This document shows positions 6,163-12,506 of a stretch of DNA of 13,036 nt, one piece after another. Position 1 is the stretch's first letter. The number at the start of each line of letters is the position of its first letter. The DNA comes from Synergistaceae bacterium. Its GTDB lineage: Bacteria > Synergistota > Synergistia > Synergistales > Aminobacteriaceae. Both the position numbers and the translations under genes were made by a program. Below the pieces are notes generated by a model that saw only the letters and a list, made by a program, of their open reading frames with translations, searched no databases and was not told the origin of the DNA. Location of the stretch: the NCBI GenBank assembly GCA_031289165.1, contig JAITPZ010000133.1, forward strand, positions 1 to 13,036, given 5' to 3'.

Positions 6163-7347
6163 TTAACTCAGCGCCTCGTCCATCTTTTTCATGAACTCGT
6201 CGAAATCGAGATCGCCCGAGGACAAACCGAAAAAGGCGGTTCCGTCGTGCACGGAAATGTTTCCGGGGAAGTTCTCGACCAGAGGCTGCAGGGGAACTTC
6301 GAAGGACGCCAGTTTTCCCGCGACCTCCCGGGCCATATCCAGCATTGTCTCGGGCATGGTCACGAGAACGTCGTGCGGCCCGACCAGACAGGGAACGTCC
6401 GAGATCCTGATGTTGGCGCGGACGAAGCGACACCAGGCGTTGAAGACCTCCTCCTCCTTATCGGGCTGTTCCTTCACCACGTCGGAATACGTGAAGAGCA
6501 TGCGCAGCAACGTGGCCGACATCGGGCGCTGATAACGACGGGCGCGATAGAGCTCGCCGGTGACGCACCTGATGGCGTAGGTCTCGGTATACAGGGTGGT
6601 CGCGGGGTCGATAAAGACGGTATCGTCTCCTCCGTTTGCGGGCGACGTCGCGACGACGGACTCCTGAACCTCTTCGAGCCGAAAACAGTATCTGTTTTCT
6701 TCCATCGAGGATTGAGATCCCGTTGAAGGCTGAAGCCCTGCCGGAGACTGAGAGGACATGGGGGACTGAAGAATTCGCCATATCTTTCCGTTCAGGGCGA
6801 CGTTTTCATCGTCGAGGGAGAAAAGAAACGTGATCTTCTGCCCCTCCGCCTGAGCGCGTTTTCGGTTTGTCAGCTGCAGCATGGTATCGCTGATGGAAAG
6901 AATCGTCCCCTCCCTGTCGGTTATGGCGAAGGGGAGCGGCAGCGTGGAGAGTTCCGCCGGATCCGTGCGGACGACTGCAGCGGGGGAGCGGCGACAGTAA
7001 AGCGTCACCAGAACGACGGCGCCGCACGCCGTCATGGTCACCCCTACCCACTGGAGCATCCGCGCGCCCATGTGCAGCGACAGGGGGCTCAGCAGAAGCC
7101 CCTGGGCGATGAGTTGAACGGGGAACAGCCCCCTGAAAAACTCCTGCCGGATGAAAATGCCGTAGAGGATGGTCAGGATGACGAACAAAAGTCCCGTCAG
7201 CCCCCACAGAGCGGGGTCCACCGGAATGCGCACGTCGCCGCCCAGCGCGCTGGCGGCGAAGATCGTCAGCAGCGCGGTGAACGGAGGCAGAAAAAGCCAC
7301 CGGGTGGAGACGGCCTCAATGGAAGTGTTGTAGTTGCTCCCATTCAT
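6163..7347 (-). CDS. Membrane PAS protein with degenerate GGDEF domain
   Basis: Up to four membrane helices (residues about 17-35, 47-66, 75-93 and 100-118) are followed by a PAS-like segment (about 132-180, with LPLPFAITDREGTILSIS and LTNRKRAQAEGQKI). A low-complexity linker (193-216) comes next, then a GGDEF-fold region (about 264-394). Landmarks of that fold are RARRYQRPMSATLLRM, which matches the usual start, RISDVPCLVGPHDVLVTMPET (315-334), which sits where R.sD...GGDEF....PET is expected, and a tail ending MKKMDEALS. The signature is GPHDV instead of GGDEF, and the metal-binding Asp near the start is gone, so it should not make cyclic di-GMP. It could be a sensor or scaffold. The ATG at 7347 has no good ribosome site but overlaps the stop of an upstream small ORF by ATGA, suggesting coupled translation. 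The metallophosphoesterase lies downstream on the same strand after a gap of about 160-240 bases. Confidence 0.85.
   Translation of the reverse strand: MNGSNYNTSIEAVSTRWLFLPPFTALLTIFAASALGGDVRIPVDPALWGLTGLLFVILTILYGIFIRQEFFRGLFPVQLIAQGLLLSPLSLHMGARMLQWVGVTMTACGAVVLVTLYCRRSPAAVVRTDPAELSTLPLPFAITDREGTILSISDTMLQLTNRKRAQAEGQKITFLFSLDDENVALNGKIWRILQSPMSSQSPAGLQPSTGSQSSMEENRYCFRLEEVQESVVATSPANGGDDTVFIDPATTLYTETYAIRCVTGELYRARRYQRPMSATLLRMLFTYSDVVKEQPDKEEEVFNAWCRFVRANIRISDVPCLVGPHDVLVTMPETMLDMAREVAGKLASFEVPLQPLVENFPGNISVHDGTAFFGLSSGDLDFDEFMKKMDEALS
6700..6771 (-). repeat. Four-copy 18-bp in-frame tandem repeat in the PAS/GGDEF linker
   Basis: Read on the minus strand, four consecutive 18-base units encode LQSPMS, SQSPAG, LQPSTG and SQSSME (residues 193-216). 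Each unit begins (C/T)(T/C)TCA(G/A)(T/C)C, so the copies are clearly related although diverged. It gives a flexible Ser/Gln/Pro linker after the PAS-like part. The unit is a multiple of three, so copy-number change would keep the frame. Confidence 0.65.
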
Positions 7348-7463
7348 GGCTGACGCCCCGATTCACGACGCGCCCCCGTCGGGGCGGCTGCGGGAATTTT
7401 CGCTTCGCCGGTCGAAGGCCGCAACGACACAAAGACACAGCACGCCACCAAAACTGAACACAT
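7344..7463 (-). CDS. Small hydrophobic peptide, 39 residues, coupled to the PAS/GGDEF gene
   Basis: The ATG at 7463 has a textbook GGGAGG ribosome site (7472-7477, 8-base spacing). The stop overlaps the start of the 394-residue membrane gene as ATGA (7344-7347). The peptide opens with a hydrophobic segment (MCSVLVACCVFVSL) that includes three Cys, followed by a Pro/Ala/Arg-rich polar tail. The downstream gene lacks a good site of its own, so this ORF may mainly serve to deliver ribosomes to it. The same frame is open further upstream to an ATG at 7577, giving 77 residues with two hydrophobic stretches; the strong internal site argues for the short form. No homologue recognised. It could be a leader peptide rather than a functional protein. 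Confidence 0.42.
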   Translation of the reverse strand: MCSVLVACCVFVSLRPSTGEAKIPAAAPTGARRESGRQP

Positions 7464-7499
7464 GAAAACAACCTCCCATTGATTCAGTAAGCCCTGTAT

Positions 7500-7505
7500 A
7501 TCATA
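7500..7505 (-). promoter_or_regulatory. Possible -10 box for the minus-strand small ORF and PAS/GGDEF genes
   Basis: On the minus strand TATGAT matches five of six bases of the -10 consensus. It lies 37 bases before the ATG at 7463 and about 23 bases before the ribosome site, with a T8 tract just upstream. The -35 region has only a weak match. It would serve the short form of the small ORF and would exclude the 77-residue alternative. Confidence 0.3.
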
Positions 7506-7680
7506 CAACAAAAAAAAGCACAGCCCAAAGAGAACGGGACGGCTCCGAAAAGCTCCTTTTGATTTTAGCTGCGCCATGGAGTAACATCGTCTCGAGGATA
7601 TGCCTCTTTCGGCAGGCGGCGCGTTTCGTGTTTTGCCCGAACGCTCCGGGGGCGCGGAACCGGAGGAGGAACCTGGAAGG

Positions 7681-8358
7681 GTGTGGGCTTTGATAAAACT
7701 CCTGATTTTCGATCACGATATGACTCTGGTGGACTCCAGCCAGGCGATCGTTTGCGCGACCAACATGGTGGGGAAGAAACTGGGGAAGCCGCCCGTCACG
7801 CGCGAGGCGGCGCTGCGGTACATCGCGCTTCCGCTGTGGGACGTTTTTGTGGGGCTCTGGGGCGACTGCAAACAGGAGTGGATCGACCTCTATCGCGAAA
7901 ACGCGGAGTCCGTGGAGCACGAGCTGATTCGTCCGTTTCCCGACGTGCCGCCGACGCTCCTGAAACTGCACGAGACGGGGATATTTCTTGCCGTGGCCTC
8001 CAATCGGAGGAATCCCCGGGCGGCGATGGACAAAAGCCGGACGTCGCAGTATTTTGACGCGATCGTGGGCCCCGATGACGGCCTGGCCTTCAAGCCGGAC
8101 CCCGCCATGCTCCGCAGCCTCATGAAGCGCTTCGACGCGGCCGCGGCGGAGACGCTGTACGTCGGGGATTCCGGGATCGACGTAAAGACGGGCATTGCCG
8201 CCGGGGTGCGGCCCGTGGGTGTGGCGACGGGAAACTTCACGCGCGGGGAGCTTCTGGGCATGGGGGCGTGGCGCGCCCTGGACTCCATGAGCGAACTTCC
8301 GCCCCTTGTCGCGGCGGAGCCGGACATAATGGAGATGAAGGAAGCGACGAACGCATGA
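7681..8358 (+). CDS. HAD-superfamily hydrolase, phosphoglycolate-phosphatase-like
   Basis: A cytoplasmic phosphatase of the haloacid dehalogenase superfamily, using a covalent aspartyl-phosphate intermediate and Mg2+. With GTG 7681 as start, motif I is D11-H-D13-M-T15 (LLIFDHDMTLVDS), motif II is Ser107 (AVASN), motif III is Lys138 (AFKPDP) and motif IV is GDSGIDV with Asp163 and Asp167. A helical cap lies between motifs I and II at about residues 20-90, as in Gph-type enzymes. The substrate is not evident. GTG 7681 is preceded by GGAGGAGGA (7662-7670). TTG at 7690 (behind GGAAGG, giving MIKLLIFDHD) is equally plausible, and ATG 7600 would add 27 residues that do not look like the family. The stop overlaps the next gene's ATG as ATGA, so the two are very likely translated together. 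Confidence 0.9.
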   Translation: MWALIKLLIFDHDMTLVDSSQAIVCATNMVGKKLGKPPVTREAALRYIALPLWDVFVGLWGDCKQEWIDLYRENAESVEHELIRPFPDVPPTLLKLHETGIFLAVASNRRNPRAAMDKSRTSQYFDAIVGPDDGLAFKPDPAMLRSLMKRFDAAAAETLYVGDSGIDVKTGIAAGVRPVGVATGNFTRGELLGMGAWRALDSMSELPPLVAAEPDIMEMKEATNA

Positions 8359-10400
8359 CGAACGCGATAACGGACGAGACGCCGACAAGAGGCGAAAACA
8401 GGCTGGCGCACGAAAAAAGCCCTCACCTTCTTCGACACTCGACGAGCCCCGTGAACTGGTATCCCTGGGGGGAGGAGGCCTTCGACCTCGCGGAAGCGGA
8501 TGATCGCCCCATTTTTCTGTCGATCGGCGGCTCCTCCTCCCACTGGTGCCACGTCATGGAGCGGGATTGTTTCAACGACATGGAGGCCGCCGGCCTCCTG
8601 AACGACGCCTGCGTCTCGATCAAGGTGGACCGGGAGGAGCGTCCCGACCTCGCCGCTCTTTTCATGGAGATCTGCCGAATTCAGAACGGCAGCGGCGGCT
8701 GGCCCCTCAACCTCTTTCTGACGCCGAAGGGAGAGCCCTTTTTCGCCGCGACCTTTCTGCCGAAGCGGACGACGGGCATGGTTCCAGGGCTGGCGGACAT
8801 CGTCCCCCGCGTAAAATGGCTGTGGCTGATGCAGAGGGAAGATGTCGTTCGCGGCGCTAAAAGCCTGATGGACACGCTGATCATGAAATCGACCTTTGTC
8901 CCCGGCGGGCAGATAGGTTCCCCTCACGCCCGCAACGTCATGAAGGAGCTGAAAAACACGTACAACCCGGACCGGGGAGGCTTTGGCCCCGTTCCCAAGT
9001 CGCTTTCCGCCCCGAAGCTGCTCTTTCTCCTGGAGTACGCCAGGTCCGAATCCGAAGCCGACCGGGACGAGGCTTTCGCGATGGTCGACGGGACGCTGCG
9101 CAAAATCTGGAGCGGAAGCATCCACGACCACCTGGGCGGCGGCTGCCTGCATCGCTCGACGGACGAACGCTGGATGGCGTCGCGCTTCGAGAAGCTGCTC
9201 TGCGATCAGGCGATGCTGCTGTGGGTCGTGGCCGTGGCCCATGAAATTCGGCCGGACGACTTTTACCGCCGCTTCGCCGAGGATATCGTCGCCTGCGTCC
9301 TGCGCGACTTCACCTCGCCGGAATCCTGCTTTCTGACGTCTCTCGACGCCGACAGCGAGGGTGACGAGGGCAGCTACTACCTCTGGACGGACGAGGAGAT
9401 TCGCGCGGCGCTGCCGGCGGGCGACGCCGGTTTTTTCTGCGCGGCGTACGCCATCCTGCCCGGCGGAAATTTTCGTCACGAGGTCTCGGGCGTTCAGATG
9501 GGCCAGAACGTGCTTTACGAGGCGCTTCCCGTGGACGCGGTCGCCCGGCGCTATGGTCTGCGCGCCCCGGAGCTGATCAAACGTCTGGAGAACGACAGAC
9601 GGGCGCTTTTCGAGGTCCGATCCCGCCGCCTCGCCCCGTCGTCGGACGACAACGTTCTGATGGACTGGAACGGCCTCATGATCGGCGCTCTGGCGCGCGC
9701 GGGGCGCGTATTCGAAAAGAAGGAATGGACGCTCGCGGCGGAGCGGGCGGCCCTTTTTCTGCAGAAGGTTCTGGTGGACCCCAAAGGCGCCTGGCGTCGA
9801 CGCTATCGCGCCAAGGAGTCGGGCATCCCCGCGCTTCCGGGCGATTACGCCGCCATGATGTGGGCCGTTATGGAGCTTTGCGAGGGCACGGCGGCAGACC
9901 GGCAGAAAAAGGACTGGGCGAGGTACGCCTCGGACCTGGCCGCCGCGCTGGAGGCGAACTTCTGGGACGACCCCAACGGCGGGCTGTTTCTTTCGCGCGC
10001 GGACGAGCCGCATATTTTTTTCAGGCGTAAGACCGCCGTCGACGACGACGTCCCCTCGGCGAACGCCATGGCCATGATGGCGTTCGTCGCCATGGGCAGG
10101 GAGCTCGACGACAAAAAATACGCGGGCATGGCCAGAGCGATCGGCTCCTGTTTCGCGCGTATCGCCGCCCTGCAGCCCCTCGATCACATTTCCGTCGTCA
10201 CCGCGTCGATGCAGCTTCGCGGCGTAAAGCCTAAAGACCGCCAGGATCCGCAGGGGCAGGACGAAAAAGAACAGAAGGAAAAAGAGCTGAAGGAAAGAGA
10301 ACGGGAACCGACGGAATCGACGGAACAGAAAGATCAGAAGGAGCCCGGCGGACGACGGGGCATCCGGAATATCAGGGACACGAGGCGCATAATAAGATGA
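8355..10400 (+). CDS. DUF255/YyaL-type thioredoxin-fold protein with glycosidase-like helical domain, CxxC altered to SxxC
   Basis: The N-terminal Thioredox_DUF255 domain (residues about 13-175; HEKSPHLLRHSTSPVNWYPWGEEAF) is followed by an (alpha/alpha)-barrel-like region. Landmarks there are GGFGPVPKS (208-216), IHDHLGGGCLHRSTDERW (256-273), SLDADSEGDEGSYYLWTDEE (329-348) and MDWNGLMIGALARAG (436-450). The family is YyaL in bacteria and SPATA20 in animals; its biochemical role is not settled. The usual CHWC redox motif reads SHWC here (Ser62, Cys65), so the first cysteine is lost. FEKMLYD has become FEKLLCD (278-284). The end of the family domain seems missing: after about residue 626 there is a Lys/Glu/Asp-rich tail. 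The ATG at 8355 overlaps the HAD stop; an upstream in-frame ATG at 8268 would add 29 residues unlike the family. Confidence 0.92.
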   Translation: MTNAITDETPTRGENRLAHEKSPHLLRHSTSPVNWYPWGEEAFDLAEADDRPIFLSIGGSSSHWCHVMERDCFNDMEAAGLLNDACVSIKVDREERPDLAALFMEICRIQNGSGGWPLNLFLTPKGEPFFAATFLPKRTTGMVPGLADIVPRVKWLWLMQREDVVRGAKSLMDTLIMKSTFVPGGQIGSPHARNVMKELKNTYNPDRGGFGPVPKSLSAPKLLFLLEYARSESEADRDEAFAMVDGTLRKIWSGSIHDHLGGGCLHRSTDERWMASRFEKLLCDQAMLLWVVAVAHEIRPDDFYRRFAEDIVACVLRDFTSPESCFLTSLDADSEGDEGSYYLWTDEEIRAALPAGDAGFFCAAYAILPGGNFRHEVSGVQMGQNVLYEALPVDAVARRYGLRAPELIKRLENDRRALFEVRSRRLAPSSDDNVLMDWNGLMIGALARAGRVFEKKEWTLAAERAALFLQKVLVDPKGAWRRRYRAKESGIPALPGDYAAMMWAVMELCEGTAADRQKKDWARYASDLAAALEANFWDDPNGGLFLSRADEPHIFFRRKTAVDDDVPSANAMAMMAFVAMGRELDDKKYAGMARAIGSCFARIAALQPLDHISVVTASMQLRGVKPKDRQDPQGQDEKEQKEKELKEREREPTESTEQKDQKEPGGRRGIRNIRDTRRIIR

Positions 10401-10420
10401 CGTGCGCATAGTACAGTGAA

Positions 10421-10439
10421 TTCAGGTAAAAAGCCTGAA
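10421..10439 (+). other. Short inverted repeat after the DUF255 gene
   Basis: TTCAGG (10421-10426) and CCTGAA (10434-10439) form a 6-bp stem with a TAAAAAG loop, 20 bases after the DUF255 stop. No T-run follows, so it is at best a weak transcription end or an mRNA 3' structure. Confidence 0.22.
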
Positions 10440-10512
10440 GTCAGAATAGCTGAAAACGGCCCGCTGTCGAGGAAAACTTTTAGCCTCTTACAGTAAACTT
10501 AAGTTAAACCGC

Positions 10513-10520
10513 TATACAAT
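10513..10520 (+). promoter_or_regulatory. Possible -10 region for the secreted-protein pair
   Basis: TATACAAT contains two overlapping -10-like hexamers (TATACA, TACAAT) about 105 bases before the GTG at 10623, in the AT-rich part of the 222-base gap. A perfect 10-base palindrome AACTTAAGTT (10496-10505) lies just upstream, where a -35 or operator would sit. No good -35 hexamer is at the right spacing. The remaining leader down to the GGGGAGG site holds no ORF I would support. Confidence 0.25.
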
Positions 10521-10622
10521 AAAAGGAGAATGTCCGACAGCCGAATAAAGAAGCGGAAGTGTGAAATAAAATTATGGCAAAGTCCGTGACGAGTCCTGAG
10601 TCCGACGGGGAGGTTTTTTAAT

Positions 10623-12503
10623 GTGAGCAAGACCTGGAGAGTGATCCGAAAAACGATTTTATCGGCGGTGCTGTCGATGTCGCTGACGCTGCCGACGATG
10701 GCTCGGGCGGAGTACCAGTTCGACGACGTGTACGGCCCCAGCGGGGTCGGCGCGCAGTGGATGGTGGTGGAGGGCGAGGACATGGACACGGGGGGCGACG
10801 CGACGGCGCGGGCCCCTGTAGACGCCCAGGGGGATCTCGTGCTGTCCCGGCAGTACATTCGCATCGCCAACGGAAAAGGGTTGTCTCCATCCCCCAACGG
10901 CGAGGGCTGGCCTATCCACACGATGTTCCTGGTCATGCCCGGCCGGGAGTCCGGCCTGCGGGTGAGCTTCGACTGGATTCCGCAGGTGCCGAGCAACGAG
11001 GTCGTCACCGTGGACGTGAACCTGGACAATACTTCCTATCAGATGGGGAAAAGCATTCAGGCGGAATCCGGCGTGACGGCCAGGCTCTTCAACCTCTCCA
11101 TCACGAAAAAACTGGACGCCGGAAGCTACGGAAGCGTTCGCGGAAATTTCATCTTTCACCAGAACCCGAACGACCTCCCCTCCCAGACCCTGCAGGTTCC
11201 CTTCATCATCGCCAACGTCTATAACGGAACGGCGGAGGGCAAGCCGCTTTCCTTCGGGGCGACGCTGCGCGAAACGGTCACGGGGTCGAGTACGGGCGAC
11301 ATTGTGGCCTTCGACCGCTTCGAGTGGAACGCCGTCGATGACAAAACCGTGGGAACCGACAACGACTGGGTGTTCGTCCCTGTTTCGAAACTTCCCATCG
11401 ACAGCAATACCCTCAACTATCGCCTCTCCACGGAGGTCACCAACTACTCCGGCATTCGCTACGCCCTCCAGCGCTTTGACGGCTACACCGCCTGGCCCCT
11501 CACCCCCAGCCGCTGGGCCTTCGACATCCCCAGGGCGGAGGACGTTCCGCAGAATCTCTACCTCGACGAGCTGAGCCATATCCCCCCCGGACTGGTCACC
11601 ACCTACAACCACAGCTTCAACGTCGTCAGCGGCGTTCGAGAGTCTCTGCACCTGTACCCCGTGGACCCCACAGATCATCAGGACGGTACGGCGGCGGGTT
11701 TTCGCACCCTCACGCTGGCGCACCGCTCGATCTTCGGGCTCGGCCTGGGGACCCCGATCAGGGACTCGGGCAACCCGGGCAGCTACTCGGTGACGGGTTT
11801 TCAACTGCTCTCGGCCGGGATCGACTTTCTGAACGAGGTCGGCAGCGCGATGAGCGTGACGAACGTCGGGATGCCCGAACCCTCGGACGGCGTGATGGGC
11901 GGTTCCGTGAGCTACGCCTACGTCGCGGGCGACGCGATCGCCTCTTTTGGCGTCAACGCGGGCGTCCCCTCCCGAATGACCGGCCGGGGGCTTTTGCCCC
12001 TGCACGTCACCTTCAACCTGCCGCGCACGAATCAGCTCGTGTACCCGAGGTGGGACGCCCTGCTTCGGGAATGGCGCAGTACGGGCGATATCCGTGACCT
12101 CTTCGCCTCCTCGTTCGGCATTTACATGCAGGACGCCTTCGGCAACAACCTGGACCTGACCGAGTGGCTGAAGGATCGGAACGCCTGGGACAGGACGGTG
12201 AAGGTCTTTCTCGACGAGCAGAGGAACGTCCTCACGGTCAGCTTCGTCGTCATGCTGCTGGACGGCGCGAAAGCGACCGTGCGCGTCGTGGAAGACACGA
12301 CGGTGGCGACCCGCCACAGCTACATCGTGGCGACGGACGGCAACGCCAACGGAAAATGGGACATGAAGTTTTTCGTCGCCCCCGCCGGTTACGTCCCGAC
12401 GGATCGCCGGGAAACGGAGGAGGGAGGCAGCGGCTGCAACATGACGACCTTTGGGGCCCTGCTGCTTCTGTCCTGCGTGTCCGTGCTTTTGAAACGGAGG
12501 TAG
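10623..12503 (+). CDS. Secreted protein with Synerg-CTERM-type C-terminal sorting signal
   Basis: GTG 10623 follows GGGGAGG (10607-10613, 9-base spacing); the ATG at 10621 is out of frame and runs straight into TGA. The protein has a Sec signal peptide (basic MSKTWRVIRK, hydrophobic core to about residue 24, likely cleavage after ARA at about 29). The body of about 570 residues is rich in Asp, Thr, Val and Gly and probably beta-structured; I recognise no catalytic family in it. The C-terminus has the tripartite form of sorting tails: GGSGCN (601-606), a hydrophobic helix (about 608-623) and KRR. The Cys in GCN is a likely anchoring or processing residue by analogy with other CTERM systems. 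Function is probably at the cell surface. The next gene starts 3 bases after the stop, so the two form a transcription unit. Confidence 0.85.
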   Translation: MSKTWRVIRKTILSAVLSMSLTLPTMARAEYQFDDVYGPSGVGAQWMVVEGEDMDTGGDATARAPVDAQGDLVLSRQYIRIANGKGLSPSPNGEGWPIHTMFLVMPGRESGLRVSFDWIPQVPSNEVVTVDVNLDNTSYQMGKSIQAESGVTARLFNLSITKKLDAGSYGSVRGNFIFHQNPNDLPSQTLQVPFIIANVYNGTAEGKPLSFGATLRETVTGSSTGDIVAFDRFEWNAVDDKTVGTDNDWVFVPVSKLPIDSNTLNYRLSTEVTNYSGIRYALQRFDGYTAWPLTPSRWAFDIPRAEDVPQNLYLDELSHIPPGLVTTYNHSFNVVSGVRESLHLYPVDPTDHQDGTAAGFRTLTLAHRSIFGLGLGTPIRDSGNPGSYSVTGFQLLSAGIDFLNEVGSAMSVTNVGMPEPSDGVMGGSVSYAYVAGDAIASFGVNAGVPSRMTGRGLLPLHVTFNLPRTNQLVYPRWDALLREWRSTGDIRDLFASSFGIYMQDAFGNNLDLTEWLKDRNAWDRTVKVFLDEQRNVLTVSFVVMLLDGAKATVRVVEDTTVATRHSYIVATDGNANGKWDMKFFVAPAGYVPTDRRETEEGGSGCNMTTFGALLLLSCVSVLLKRR

Positions 12504-12506
12504 AAA

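Noticed and set aside
7600..7680. Upstream ATG start at 7600 for the HAD phosphatase
   Set aside because: The extra 27 residues are Gly/Pro/Glu-rich and precede the normal family N-terminus. The strong GGAGGAGGA site lies after this ATG.
7890..10409. 839-codon minus-strand open frame opposite the HAD and DUF255 genes
   Set aside because: Same cause: high GC at third positions removes stops on the opposite strand. The plus-strand genes carry clear family motifs.
10530..10589. 19-codon ORF before the Synerg-CTERM gene
   Set aside because: The GGAG upstream lies only one base from the ATG, and the peptide is short, Lys-rich and featureless.
10570..10620. Riboswitch or ribozyme in the leader before the Synerg-CTERM gene
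   Set aside because: Fragments such as GGCAAAG and CTGAGTCCGACGG hint at structure. I could not match the conserved cores of cyclic di-GMP riboswitches or hammerhead ribozymes.
10659..12317. 552-codon minus-strand open frame opposite the Synerg-CTERM gene
   Set aside because: The translation is His/Arg/Val-rich without a fold signature. The plus strand has a signal peptide, a ribosome site and a sorting tail.
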